Shown here: one piece after another, positions 7,868 through 16,734 of the stretch
Numbering within the stretch: the first letter of the stretch is position 1
Layout of the letters: every line of letters begins with the position of its first letter
NCBI RefSeq assembly: GCF_900236475.1
Contig: NZ_LT963352.1
Coordinates: 5,708,001-5,772,000, forward strand
DNA length: 64,000 bases
Direction: 5' to 3'
Source of the DNA: Streptomyces chartreusis NRRL 3882
Lineage (GTDB): Bacteria > Actinomycetota > Actinomycetes > Streptomycetales > Streptomycetaceae
Program-made: the position numbers and the translations under genes
The notes under the pieces: model-generated
The model's database searches: none
Seen by the model: the letters and a program-made list of their open reading frames with translations, nothing else
Told to the model about the DNA's origin: nothing

Positions 7868-9685
7868 CTACTCGACTGTCACCGACTTGGCCAGGTTGCG
7901 GGGCTTGTCGATGTCCCTGCCCAGGGCCAGGGCCGTGTGGTAGGCGAGGAGCTGGAGGGGGATGCCCATCAGGATGGGGTCGAGTTCGTCCTCGTTCTTC
8001 GGGACGACGATGGTTTCGTCGGCCTTCTCCTGGTGCTGGTGGGCCACCGCGAGGATCTTGCCGCTGCGGGCCTTGATCTCCTCCATGGCGGCGCGGTTCT
8101 TCTCCAGGAGGTCGTCGTCGGGGACGATCGCGACCGTGGGGAGGGCGGGCTCGATCAGGGCCAGTGGACCGTGCTTGAGCTCGGATGCGGGGTAGGCCTC
8201 GGCGTGGATGTAGGAGACCTCCTTGAGCTTCAGGGAGGCCTCGCGGGCCACCGGGTAGCCCCGCACCCGGCCGATGAAGAGCATCGAGCGGGCCTCGGCG
8301 AAGTCGAGGGCCAGCTTCTTGACGTCCTCCTCGTGCTTCATGATCTCGGCGATCTGGGTGGGCAGCTTGCGCAGACCCTCGATGATCCGCTTGCCGTCGC
8401 GGACCGACAGGTCGCGGGTGCGGCCCAGGTGGAGGGCGAGGAGGGCGAAGGCGACCGTGGTGTTCGTGAAGCACTTCGTGGAGACGACGCAGACCTCCGG
8501 GCCCGCGTGCACGTAGATGCCGCCGTCGGCCTCACGGGCGATCGCGGAGCCGACCACGTTCACCACGCCCAGGACCCGCGCGCCCTTGCGCTTGAGCTCC
8601 TGCACGGCGGCGAGGACGTCGTAGGTCTCGCCGGATTGGGAGACGGCGATGTAGAGGGTGTCGGGGTCGACGACCGCGTTGCGGTAGCGGAACTCCGAGG
8701 CCGGCTCGGCGTCGGCGGGGATGCGGGCCAGCTCCTCGATCATCTGGGCGCCGATCATGCCCGCGTGGTACGAGGTGCCGCAGCCGAGGATCTTCACGCG
8801 GCGGATGCGGCGGGCTTCGCGGGCGTCGAGGTTGAGGCCGCCCAGGTGCACGGTGGAGAAGCGGTCGTCGATGCGGCCGCGCAGCACGCGGTCCACGGCC
8901 TCGGCCTGCTCGTGGATCTCCTTGTGCATGTAGGTGTCGTGGCCGCCCATGTCGTAGGAGGCGGCCTCCCACTCCACGGTGGTGGGCTCCGCGGTGGTGC
9001 GGGTGCCCTCCGTCGTGTACGTGCGGAAGTCGTCGGCCTTCAGGGTGGCCATCTCGCCGTCGTCCAGGGTGACGATCTGGCGGGTGTGGGCGACCAGGGC
9101 GGCTATGTCGGAGGCGACGAACATCTCCTTCTCGCCGATGCCGAGGACGACCGGGGAGCCGTTGCGGGCGACGACGATCCGGTCGGGGAAGTCGGCGTGC
9201 AGCACGGCGATGCCGTAGGTGCCCTCGATGAGCCGGAGGGTCTCGCGGACCTTGTCCTCCAGCTTCTCGGCCTGCGAGCGGGCGATGAGGTGGGTGAGGA
9301 CCTCGGTGTCGGTCTCCGAGAGGAACTCGACGCCGTCCGCCTCCAGCTTGCGGCGCAGGTCGGCGGCGTTGTCGATGATGCCGTTGTGGACGACGGCGAC
9401 CTTGCCCTCGGCGTCGAGGTGCGGGTGGGCGTTCACGTCGGAGGGGGCGCCGTGGGTGGCCCAGCGGGTGTGGGCGATGCCGGTCGTGCCCTTGAAGCGG
9501 GCCGGGACCTTGGCCTCCAGATCGCGGACGCGGCCCTTGGCCTTGACCATCTTCAGGCCGGAGGCCTTCGGGGACGTGATGACGACGCCCGCGGAGTCGT
9601 ACCCGCGGTACTCCAGGCGCTGGAGGCCCTCCAGGAGGAGGGGAGCGACGTCACGCTTCCCGATGTAACCGACGATTCCGCACAT
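7868..9685 (-). CDS. glmS: Glutamine-fructose-6-phosphate aminotransferase (GlmS)
   Basis: Makes glucosamine-6-phosphate and glutamate from fructose-6-phosphate and glutamine, the first step to UDP-GlcNAc for peptidoglycan. 605 residues, the usual length. The N-terminal nucleophile Cys2 is in MCGIVGYIG, and the glutaminase domain runs to about 220 (RWATHGAP, SDTEVLTHLI). Two SIS domains follow (CGTSYHAGMIG and SQSGETYDVL, then RGYPVAREASLKLKEVSYIHAEAYPASELKHGP). The C terminus DKPRNLAKSVTVE is diagnostic. Streptomyces often have two glmS copies, and which one this is cannot be told from sequence alone. The small gene upstream is separated by 13 bases and is probably co-transcribed. Confidence 0.97.
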   Translation of the reverse strand: MCGIVGYIGKRDVAPLLLEGLQRLEYRGYDSAGVVITSPKASGLKMVKAKGRVRDLEAKVPARFKGTTGIAHTRWATHGAPSDVNAHPHLDAEGKVAVVHNGIIDNAADLRRKLEADGVEFLSETDTEVLTHLIARSQAEKLEDKVRETLRLIEGTYGIAVLHADFPDRIVVARNGSPVVLGIGEKEMFVASDIAALVAHTRQIVTLDDGEMATLKADDFRTYTTEGTRTTAEPTTVEWEAASYDMGGHDTYMHKEIHEQAEAVDRVLRGRIDDRFSTVHLGGLNLDAREARRIRRVKILGCGTSYHAGMIGAQMIEELARIPADAEPASEFRYRNAVVDPDTLYIAVSQSGETYDVLAAVQELKRKGARVLGVVNVVGSAIAREADGGIYVHAGPEVCVVSTKCFTNTTVAFALLALHLGRTRDLSVRDGKRIIEGLRKLPTQIAEIMKHEEDVKKLALDFAEARSMLFIGRVRGYPVAREASLKLKEVSYIHAEAYPASELKHGPLALIEPALPTVAIVPDDDLLEKNRAAMEEIKARSGKILAVAHQHQEKADETIVVPKNEDELDPILMGIPLQLLAYHTALALGRDIDKPRNLAKSVTVE

Positions 9686-9698
9686 GTATACGTATTCC

Positions 9699-9956
9699 TC
9701 AGCCGTAGACGATGCGCCGCAGCTGCCGGAGCGAGAGCTCCGGTGGTGCCACCGCGCGATATTTGAGATCCGCCTCGATCCGTTCGAAGATCTCCGCGTT
9801 CACCAGGCCCTGGGCCTGGAGCTCGCGGTGGCGGCGACGGACGTACTCCTCGGTCGTCTCGTCGAAGTAGGCGAGCACGTCCTGGATCACGCGCAGCGCC
9901 TCACCCCGGTTGAGGGGGGTGGACCGCGTCAGATGATCAACGAGTTCGTCGTGCAC
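9699..9956 (-). CDS. Conserved small protein upstream of glmS
   Basis: 85 residues from GTG 9956, with AGGA about 10 bases upstream. The sequence is mostly charged and helical (RVIQDVLAYFDETTEEYVRRRHRELQAQG), then EIFERIEADLKYRAVAPPELSLRQLRRIVYG. There is no membrane segment or known catalytic motif. It ends 13 bases before glmS on the same strand, suggesting a role tied to amino-sugar synthesis or simply shared transcription. I do not recognise a characterised family. Confidence 0.8.
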   Translation of the reverse strand: MHDELVDHLTRSTPLNRGEALRVIQDVLAYFDETTEEYVRRRHRELQAQGLVNAEIFERIEADLKYRAVAPPELSLRQLRRIVYG

Positions 9957-10127
9957 TCGCTAGATCCTGGGGCACGGGCAGAGCTTTCGCAAGAATTCTG
10001 CCCGCTTTCGGGCAGGTGGCTGTTGGAATCTTTTGGGGGAACGTTGAATCTGTCATGAGCGCCTGTTCGTGAAGCGTCCACCGGGCGGCCGGTATCCCGT
10101 TGCCCGAGGCGTCGATTTTTGGACGCC

Positions 10128-11708
10128 ATGGACATTCCTCGTATGGGCGTACCCGAGCGGCTCGCCGAGCGCATGAGCATGGCCGAGCAGCACGAGTACC
10201 TGCGCGCCAGATTCTCCCGGCGCACGATGATCAGAGGCGGTGCCGTCACGCTCGGCGCCGTCACCGGTGGCGCGTTCGTACCGGGTGCCACCGCCCAGGC
10301 CGCCGTTCCCACCGCGCGGACCGCTCCCGCGACCGAGGCCGTCGACGGTGCCTTCGTCGCCCCCTTCGGCCGCCACCTCGCCTACGGCAACGATCCGCGC
10401 ACGGAGATGACCGTCTCCTGGCAGGTCCCGGTCGCCGTCAAGAAGCCGTTCATCCGGATCGGCGCCCACCCCACCGACCTCTCCCGCAAAATCGACGCCG
10501 AGGTCCGCACCCTCTTCACGCCGGCCGGTGTAGGCGCGAGCGGGGACCACACCCAGTACTACGTCCACGCCAAGCTGACCCACCTGCGCCCGGGCCGGAC
10601 CTACTACTACGGCGTCGGCCACCAGGGCTTCGACCCGGCCGAGCCGCACCTGCTGGGCACCCTCGGCACCTTCACCACCGCCCCCGCGCACAAGGCGCCC
10701 TTCACCTTCACGGCCTTCGGCGACCAGGGCGTCAGCTACCACGCGCTGGCCAACGACAGCCTGATCCTCGGCCAGAACCCGGTCTTCCACCTGCACGCCG
10801 GCGACATCGCCTACGGCGACCCGACCGGCCAGGGCAAGACCTCCGACACCGGTTTCGACTCGCGCACCTGGGACCAGTTCCTGGCCCAGACCGAGTCGGT
10901 CGCCAAGTCCGTCCCCTGGATGGTGTCGTACGGCAACCACGACATGGAGGCCTGGTACTCGCCCAACGGGTACGGCGGTGAGCAGGCCCGCTTCACGCTT
11001 CCCGACAACGGGCCGGACAGGGAGCACCTGCCGGGCGTCTACTCCTTCGTCTACGGCAACACGGCGGTCATCTCGCTCGACCCCAACGACGTGTCCTTCG
11101 AGATCCCGGCCAACCTCGGAATCTCGGGCGGCACCCAGACCAAGTGGTTCGAGGCACAGCTGAAGAAGTACCGGGCCGCGAAGGACATCGACTTCGTCGT
11201 CGTGTTCTTCCACCACTGCGCCTACTGCACCTCCACCGCGCACGCCTCGGAGGGCGGTGTGCGCCAGGAGTGGGTGCCGCTGTTCGAGAAGTACCAGGTG
11301 GACCTCGTCATCAACGGCCACAACCACCAGTACGAGCGCACCGACGTCATCAAGGGCGACAAGGTCGCCAAGAAGCTGCCGATCGGCGGCACGGCCTACC
11401 CCGAGACCGAGGGCGTGGTGTACGTGACCGCGGGCGCGGCCGGCCGCAGCCTGTACGCCTTCTCGGCGCCCGACTCCTACGAGGGGCACGAGCACGAGGT
11501 CGACTCGGTGGCCTCCTTCGTCAACCTCAAGGACGGCAAGCAGAACGAGACCGTGGCCTGGTCGCGGGTCCGCTATCTGAACTACTCGTTCCTGCGCGTG
11601 GACGTCACCCCGGCGCCGCGAGGCCACTACACCACTCTGAAGGTGCAGGGCATCGCGGAGACCGGTGAGCGGATCGACCACTTCACGGTGGCCCGCCGGG
11701 CGAAGTAG
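10128..11708 (+). CDS. Tat-exported metallophosphoesterase, purple acid phosphatase type
   Basis: 526 residues from ATG 10128 (MDIPRMG). A TTG 9 bases earlier is unlikely. The long twin-arginine signal reads RFSRRTMIRGGAVTLGAVTGGAFVPGATAQA. A fibronectin-like N-terminal domain (HLAYGNDPRTEMTVSWQVP) is followed by a binuclear metal phosphatase domain with motifs GDQG, HAGDIAYGD, YGNHD, FFHHC and INGHNHQYER, i.e. the metal ligands of purple acid phosphatases. Folding with Fe/Mn/Zn before export suits the Tat route. It probably hydrolyses phosphate monoesters or diesters outside the cell. PHO-box control is plausible, but no box was identified in the short divergent region. Confidence 0.9.
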   Translation: MDIPRMGVPERLAERMSMAEQHEYLRARFSRRTMIRGGAVTLGAVTGGAFVPGATAQAAVPTARTAPATEAVDGAFVAPFGRHLAYGNDPRTEMTVSWQVPVAVKKPFIRIGAHPTDLSRKIDAEVRTLFTPAGVGASGDHTQYYVHAKLTHLRPGRTYYYGVGHQGFDPAEPHLLGTLGTFTTAPAHKAPFTFTAFGDQGVSYHALANDSLILGQNPVFHLHAGDIAYGDPTGQGKTSDTGFDSRTWDQFLAQTESVAKSVPWMVSYGNHDMEAWYSPNGYGGEQARFTLPDNGPDREHLPGVYSFVYGNTAVISLDPNDVSFEIPANLGISGGTQTKWFEAQLKKYRAAKDIDFVVVFFHHCAYCTSTAHASEGGVRQEWVPLFEKYQVDLVINGHNHQYERTDVIKGDKVAKKLPIGGTAYPETEGVVYVTAGAAGRSLYAFSAPDSYEGHEHEVDSVASFVNLKDGKQNETVAWSRVRYLNYSFLRVDVTPAPRGHYTTLKVQGIAETGERIDHFTVARRAK

Positions 11709-11723
11709 CGCCCCGAGGGGGCG

Positions 11724-12605
11724 TCACATCCGCTTGAGGATCGCCTGCTTGGCGAGCGCGAACTCCTCGTCCGTCAGCACGCCCGTGCGGTGCAGCTCAC
11801 CGAGCTCGCGCAGGCGGCGCAGCAGGGCGTCGTGCTCGTCCTCGGCGGAGGCGACCGGAGGAGAAGGCGGCTCCGGTCGGGCGTCCCCCATGTCGTCGGC
11901 GGGCCGGGCCGGGTGCGGAAGCCTGGCCTGGACCGCCGCCGCGACCAGCGCCATCAGCGGGTCCTTCTTGAAGCCCCACAGCTCCACGGCGTTGGGGTCG
12001 TACTTGGGCGGGGCCTTGGTGGGCGCGTTCCGCACGGTGAAGCGGAGGTAGCCGTTCTCCAGGCCGGCCGCCGGCTGCCACTCCACGCCCGTGATGTCGG
12101 TGAGCATGAGCGTGCGGGCACCGGCGGCTGCCTTGGCGTCCTCCGTCTTCCAGTTCCACTCCAGGCGTATGCGCTCGCCGTCGAAGCCGGCGGTGCCGTC
12201 CCCGGCGGAGACCGACAGGGGGACGGAGGGGCCCGGCAGCAGGTACGCGTCGACCGGGTCGGCGGGGACCTGGTCGAGGAGCAGGGCGCCCCGGACCTCG
12301 TCCGTGAAGTACTCGGCGACGCCGTAGCGGTCGGACTCCACGATCAGCTGGTACGGGTCGTGGGGCTCGGTGAGCCGGCCGCCCGTGGCGTGCAGGAGCG
12401 GGTCGGCTCCGTCGCGCAGGCGCAGCCTGAGCCGCCCCGCCTTCTTGCCCTGCTCGAAGGAGATCCCGGCCAACGCCCCCAGGGGGATGACCAGTTCACC
12501 CAGCTCCCTGCGCAGCAGACTGACGTTCTTGTCCCGCCCGGGGGTCAGCCGCAGAGCGTCGCCGTCGAAAGCCCACGTGCCGTCCTTCTGGATGATTTCC
12601 GCCAT
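11724..12605 (-). CDS. DUF4429-type protein with C-terminal SHOCT domain
   Basis: 293 residues from ATG 12605. Two similar beta-rich repeats are visible, about 1-120 (GTWAFDGDALRLTPG, IPLGALAGISFEQGKKAGRLRLRLRDGADP, HDPYQLIVES) and about 130-235 (DGERIRLEWNWKTEDA, DITGVEWQPAAGLENGYLRF), matching DUF4429. The C terminus, LLRRLRELGELHRTGVLTDEEFALAKQAILKRM, is a clear SHOCT (short C-terminal) domain, seen at the ends of many bacterial proteins and thought to mediate oligomerisation. The protein is probably cytoplasmic and its function unknown. It is divergent from the hexosaminidase gene. Confidence 0.8.
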   Translation of the reverse strand: MAEIIQKDGTWAFDGDALRLTPGRDKNVSLLRRELGELVIPLGALAGISFEQGKKAGRLRLRLRDGADPLLHATGGRLTEPHDPYQLIVESDRYGVAEYFTDEVRGALLLDQVPADPVDAYLLPGPSVPLSVSAGDGTAGFDGERIRLEWNWKTEDAKAAAGARTLMLTDITGVEWQPAAGLENGYLRFTVRNAPTKAPPKYDPNAVELWGFKKDPLMALVAAAVQARLPHPARPADDMGDARPEPPSPPVASAEDEHDALLRRLRELGELHRTGVLTDEEFALAKQAILKRM

Positions 12606-12636
12606 GGGGTGGATTGTTCCATCCATGTCACGAGAG

Positions 12637-12652
12637 AGTGGTCCAGACCTCT
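12637..12652 (+). promoter_or_regulatory. DasR-responsive element (dre) upstream of the hexosaminidase
   Basis: AGTGGTCCAGACCTCT agrees with the dre consensus (A/T)(G/C)TGGTCTAGACCA(C/G)T at most positions, including the TGGTC-AGACC core. It lies 34 bases upstream of the GH20 start. DasR is the GntR-family regulator of GlcNAc and chitin use in Streptomyces, and its release by glucosamine-6-phosphate fits a secreted hexosaminidase target. Confidence 0.8.
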
Positions 12653-12685
12653 TGGAGCTCAACGGCTCATGGAAGGGACGGTTCT

Positions 12686-14263
12686 GTGAGAACGCTTCGG
12701 TTTCTCGGTTCCCTGCTGCTGGTCGCGACGGGCGTCTCCGTGACGGGGGCCGCTCCCGCAACGGCGGCATCACCCACCCCGCTCGACCGCGTGATTCCCG
12801 CGCCCGTCTCGGCCGCCCCGGGCGGGTCCCCCTACCGGATCACCCGTGGCACCCACATACGCGTCGACGACTCCCGCGAGACCCGCCGCGTCGGCGAGTA
12901 CCTCGCGAAGATCCTCCGCCCCTCCACCGGCTACCGCCTCCCCGTCACCGTCCACGGCACCGGAGGCATCCGACTCCGCCTCGCCGACGGCCCGTTCGGC
13001 GCCGAGGGCTACCGTCTCGACAGCGGCCGCAAGGGCGTCACCATCACCGCCGCGCGGCCCGCCGGTCTCTTCCACGGCGTGCAGACCCTGCGCCAACTGC
13101 TCCCCGCGGCCGTCGAGAAGGACACCGTCCAGCCCGGCCCCTGGCTCGTCGCGGGCGGCACCGTCACCGACACCCCGCGCTACGGCTGGCGGGGCGCCAT
13201 GCTCGATGTCTCCCGGCACTTCTTCACCGTCGACCAGGTCAAGCGCTACATCGACCAACTCGCCCTCTACAAGATCAACAAGCTGCATCTGCACCTCAGC
13301 GACGACCAGGGCTGGCGCATCGCCATCGACTCCTGGCCGCGTCTGGCGACCTACGGCGGGTCGACCGAGGTCGGTGGCGGCCCGGGCGGCTTCTACACCA
13401 AGGCCGACTACAAGGAGATCGTGCGGTACGCCGCCTCCCGCTACCTGGAGGTCGTGCCCGAGATCGACATGCCCGGCCACACCAACGCCGCCCTCGCCTC
13501 CTACGCCGACCTGAACTGCGACGGCGTGGCACCCCCGCTCTACACCGGCACCGAGGTCGGCTTCAGCTCGCTGTGCGTCGGCAAGGACATCACGTACGAC
13601 TTCGTGGACGACGTGATCCGGGAACTCGCCGCGCTCACGCCGGGCAGGTACCTGCACATCGGTGGCGACGAGGCGCACTCCACCAGCCACGAGGACTACG
13701 TGAAGTTCATGGACCGGGTACAGCCGGTCGTCGCCGAGTACGGCAAGACGGTGGTCGGCTGGCACCAGCTGACCGGGGCGACGCCGGCGAAGGGAGCTCT
13801 CGCCCAGTACTGGGGACTGGACGGCACCGGTGCCGAGGAGAAGGCGCGGGTCGCGAAGGCCGCGCAGAGCGGGACCGGAGTGATTCTGTCCCCGGCCGAC
13901 CGGGTGTACCTCGACATGAAGTACACGAAGGACACGCCGCTGGGGCTGTCCTGGGCCGGTCATGTCGAGGTGAAGCGGTCGTACGACTGGGATCCGGGGG
14001 CGTATCTGCCCGGAGTGCCGGGTGGTGCCGTGAAGGGGGTCGAGGCGCCGATGTGGTCGGAGACTCTCGAGAACTCCGAGCACATCGAGTACATGGCGTT
14101 TCCGCGGTTGCCGGGGGTTGCCGAGCTGGGGTGGTCGCCGGTGGGGACCCATGACTGGGAGCGGTACAAGATGCGGCTTGCCGCGCAGGCCGAGCGGTGG
14201 GATGCCCTGGGTATGGAGTGGTACCGGTCGCCGCAGGTGCCGTGGGGGGCCGGCGGGCGGTGA
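12686..14263 (+). CDS. Secreted beta-N-acetylhexosaminidase (GH20)
   Basis: 525 residues from GTG 12686, chosen because GGAAGGGA lies about 8 bases upstream and the Sec signal MRTLRFLGSLLLVATGVSVTGAAPATA starts there. After the GH20b N-terminal domain (VIPAPVSAAPG to about 150) comes the TIM barrel: YGWRGAMLDVSRHFFTVDQVKRYID, LHLHLSDDQGWRI, VPEIDMPGHTNAAL. The catalytic pair Asp328-Glu329 is in HIGGDEAHS. It releases GlcNAc from chitobiose and other amino-sugar glycans outside the cell. The dre site upstream and glmS nearby fit amino-sugar metabolism. Confidence 0.95.
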   Translation: MRTLRFLGSLLLVATGVSVTGAAPATAASPTPLDRVIPAPVSAAPGGSPYRITRGTHIRVDDSRETRRVGEYLAKILRPSTGYRLPVTVHGTGGIRLRLADGPFGAEGYRLDSGRKGVTITAARPAGLFHGVQTLRQLLPAAVEKDTVQPGPWLVAGGTVTDTPRYGWRGAMLDVSRHFFTVDQVKRYIDQLALYKINKLHLHLSDDQGWRIAIDSWPRLATYGGSTEVGGGPGGFYTKADYKEIVRYAASRYLEVVPEIDMPGHTNAALASYADLNCDGVAPPLYTGTEVGFSSLCVGKDITYDFVDDVIRELAALTPGRYLHIGGDEAHSTSHEDYVKFMDRVQPVVAEYGKTVVGWHQLTGATPAKGALAQYWGLDGTGAEEKARVAKAAQSGTGVILSPADRVYLDMKYTKDTPLGLSWAGHVEVKRSYDWDPGAYLPGVPGGAVKGVEAPMWSETLENSEHIEYMAFPRLPGVAELGWSPVGTHDWERYKMRLAAQAERWDALGMEWYRSPQVPWGAGGR

Positions 14264-14276
14264 CGCGTCTGCGGGT

Positions 14277-14313
14277 GCGGGGGGCTTGTCACGCAGTTCC
14301 CCGCGCCCCCCGC
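14277..14313. repeat. Streptomyces dispersed hairpin element, copy B (convergent terminator)
   Basis: GCGGGGGGC (14277-14285) pairs with GCCCCCCGC (14305-14313), and the core TTGTCACGCAGTTCCCC is nearly identical to copies A and C. It lies between the convergent hexosaminidase and aldehyde dehydrogenase genes, where it could stop both transcripts. Confidence 0.78.
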
Positions 14314-14378
14314 GACTCGCACGTCCGTCGGTAACTGCCCGATCTCCCCGCCCGGCCAGCCCTTGATGAGGGAGCCGC

Positions 14379-15845
14379 TCAGCCGCGTCCGTCTGCCACG
14401 GGCACGGCGAGGTACTTGTACTCCAGGAACTCGTCGATGCCGACGCGTCCGCCTTCGCGGCCGAGGCCGGACTGCTTGACGCCGCCGAAGGGTGCGGCGG
14501 GGTTGGAGACGAGGCCGGTGTTGACGCCGATCATGCCGCTTTCGAGGCGTTCGCTGACGCGCAGGGCACGGTCGAGGTTCTGGGTGAAGAGGTAGGCGGC
14601 GAGGCCGAACTCTGTGTCGTTGGCGGCGGCGATGGCCTCGTCCTCGGTCTCGAAGGTGAGGAGGGCGGCGACCGGGCCGAAGACCTCGGTGTCGCTGATG
14701 GCGGCGTCGGGGGTGACGCCGGTGAGGACAGTGGGCGGATAGAAGCAGCCGGGCCCGCCCGGGAGTTCGCCTCCGGTCAGGACGATGGCGCCGCGTTTCA
14801 CGGCGTCGCGCACCAAGTCGTGGGCCTTGCTGCGGCCGGCGTTGTCGATGAGGGGGCCGACGTCGGTGCCGGGTTCGGTGCCGGGCCCGACGGTGAGGGC
14901 GGCCATGCGGGCGGCTAGGCGGGAGGCGAACTCGTCGGCGACGGAGGTGTGGACGTAGATGCGGTTGGCGGCGCAGCAGGACTCGCCCATGTTGCGCATC
15001 TTGGCGACCATGGTGCCCTCGACAGCGGTGTCGAGGTCGGCGTCGTCGAAGACGATGAGGGGGGCGTTGCCGCCCAGTTCCATCGAGGTGCGGATCACGG
15101 TGCCGGCGCACTGGGCCAGCAGGATGCGGCCGACCTGGGTGGAGCCGGTGAAGGAGAGTTTGCGGATCTGCCCGCCGCGCAGCAGGGGCTCGACGACGCC
15201 GGCGGCGTCGGTGGTGGGCACGACGTTCAGCACGCCGGCCGGCAGACCCGCTTCGGTGAGGATCTCCGCCAGGGCCAGGGAGGACAGTGGGGTCTGGGGG
15301 GCGGGTTTGAGGACCATGGTGCAGCCGGCGGCGATGGCGGGGCCGATCTTGCGGGTGCCCATCGCCAGGGGGAAGTTCCACGGGGTGATGAGCAGGCAGG
15401 GCCCGACCGGCTGGCGGGTGACCAGGAGGCGGTTCCTGCCGTCGGGGGCGGTCATCATGCCGCCGTCGATGCGCACGGCCTCCTCGGAGAACCAGCGGAA
15501 GAACTCGGCGGCGTAGGCGACTTCGGCGCGCGCCTCGGTCAGGGGCTTGCCCATCTCCAGGGTCATCAGCAGCGCGAGGTCCTCGGTGCGGGCGATGATG
15601 ATGTCGTAGGCGCGGCGCAGGATCTCGCTGCGCACCCGGGGTGGGGTGGCGGCCCAGGCCGCCTGCGCGGCGACCGCCGCCTCGACGGCACGCCGGCCGT
15701 CGGCCGGGGAGGCGTCGGCGACCTGGCACAGTTCCTCGCCGGTGGCCGGGTTGTCGACGGACAGAGTCCGGCCGGACTCCGCGTCCTGCCAGCTACCGCC
15801 GATGAACAACCGCTTAGGGACGTCACGGACAACGCGCGTGGTCAT
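14379..15845 (-). CDS. NAD(P)+-dependent aldehyde dehydrogenase, succinate-semialdehyde dehydrogenase (GabD) type
   Basis: 488 residues. Oxidises an aldehyde to the acid in the cytoplasm. Typical ALDH features are the coenzyme block TPWNFPLAMGTRKIGPAIAAGCTMVLKPA (split here for reading), FTGSTQVGR, the general base Glu in MELGGNAPLIVF, the nucleophile Cys in GESCCAANRIYV, and EVFGPVA with the C-terminal APFGGVKQSGLGREGG. The overall pattern is of the SSADH/glutarate-semialdehyde group. As the last gene after the ABC importer (46-base gap), it probably finishes the pathway of the imported compound. Alternatives are aminobutyraldehyde, aminoadipate-semialdehyde or acetaldehyde dehydrogenase. 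Confidence 0.9.
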   Translation of the reverse strand: MTTRVVRDVPKRLFIGGSWQDAESGRTLSVDNPATGEELCQVADASPADGRRAVEAAVAAQAAWAATPPRVRSEILRRAYDIIIARTEDLALLMTLEMGKPLTEARAEVAYAAEFFRWFSEEAVRIDGGMMTAPDGRNRLLVTRQPVGPCLLITPWNFPLAMGTRKIGPAIAAGCTMVLKPAPQTPLSSLALAEILTEAGLPAGVLNVVPTTDAAGVVEPLLRGGQIRKLSFTGSTQVGRILLAQCAGTVIRTSMELGGNAPLIVFDDADLDTAVEGTMVAKMRNMGESCCAANRIYVHTSVADEFASRLAARMAALTVGPGTEPGTDVGPLIDNAGRSKAHDLVRDAVKRGAIVLTGGELPGGPGCFYPPTVLTGVTPDAAISDTEVFGPVAALLTFETEDEAIAAANDTEFGLAAYLFTQNLDRALRVSERLESGMIGVNTGLVSNPAAPFGGVKQSGLGREGGRVGIDEFLEYKYLAVPVADGRG

Positions 15846-15891
15846 GGCTGATTTCTCCTTGACTGATCGAACTCCTGACGGTGATCCAGGC

Positions 15892-16734
15892 TCAGGTGAG
15901 GGGTTCGACGGGGAGGACGCCGCCTTGGCTGTTGCGGTGTCCGCCGAGTTTGCGGACGGCGGCGACGAGGGCGAGGGCCAGGATGGCGAGTGCGATGAGG
16001 ACGGCGCTGACCGCGGTGACGGTCGGGTCGACGTCGAACTGCAGGGCGTTGAAGACCAGCACCGGCAGGGTGCGGGTGTCGGGGGTCGACAGGAACTGGG
16101 CGATGAAGAACTCGTCGAAGCTGGTGATGAAGGAGAACACGGCGGCGGCGATCAGGCCGGGTGTGGCCAGGGGGAAGGTGATGCGCCGGGCGATGGTCAT
16201 GCGGCTGGCGCCCATGCTGGCGGCGGCGTCTTCGAGGCGTTCGTCGATGCCCTTCAGGGTGGAGATCATGATGAGGACCGCGATGGGTGCGGCCAGCACG
16301 GTGTGCCCGAGGGCGATAGCGAGGGGGCTGCCGAGCATGCCGGCCGGTTCGAAGAACAGGAACAACCCGAGCGCGATGACCACTTGGGGGATGAGCATGG
16401 GGGCCAGGACCAGTCCGTAGACCGCCGCGTGCAGGGGCAGCCGGCCGCGGGCCAGGGCGGTGGCGGCGGTCACGCCCAGGATCAGGGAGAAGACCGTGGT
16501 GAGTGCGGCGATGAGGCTGGACAGGGCGATGGAGGTGGCCCAGTCGCTGCCGGGTGCGGCTATCTGCTCGTACCAGCGGGTGCTGTACTCCTTCGGCGGG
16601 AAGGTGCCGATGCCGTCGGCGCCGAAGGAGGTGACCAGGATGATGACGATGGGCATGGCCAGGAACAGCAGGATCGCGGTGGCGCTCAGGGCGCGGCCGA
16701 TGTGTCCGGCTCGGGTGGCGGGCAGTTCCATCAT
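15892..16734 (-). CDS. ABC importer permease, PotC type
   Basis: 280 residues, starting at ATG 16734, which overlaps the stop of the previous permease (ATGA), so translation is coupled. Six membrane helices with an N-terminal hydrophobic segment LSATAILLFLAMPIVIILVTSF. The EAA-type loop that contacts the ATPase is seen as IDERLEDAAASMGASRMTIARRITFPLATPGL. Similarity to spermidine/putrescine permease PotC is clear in FSFITSFDEFFIAQFLSTPDTRTLP. The substrate is inferred to be a cationic amine or amino acid from this family and the neighbours. Confidence 0.88.
   Translation of the reverse strand: MMELPATRAGHIGRALSATAILLFLAMPIVIILVTSFGADGIGTFPPKEYSTRWYEQIAAPGSDWATSIALSSLIAALTTVFSLILGVTAATALARGRLPLHAAVYGLVLAPMLIPQVVIALGLFLFFEPAGMLGSPLAIALGHTVLAAPIAVLIMISTLKGIDERLEDAAASMGASRMTIARRITFPLATPGLIAAAVFSFITSFDEFFIAQFLSTPDTRTLPVLVFNALQFDVDPTVTAVSAVLIALAILALALVAAVRKLGGHRNSQGGVLPVEPLT

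Noticed and set aside
7772..9766. 664-codon open frame on the plus strand opposite glmS
   Set aside because: It is the complement of a clear GlmS, has strongly biased composition (Val, Gly, Asp, Ala) and no family motif. Long antisense frames are common in high-GC genes.
12614..12685. Earlier start for the hexosaminidase
   Set aside because: The extra residues precede a complete signal peptide, and the RBS at 12671-12678 matches GTG 12686. The longer form would also cover the DasR site.
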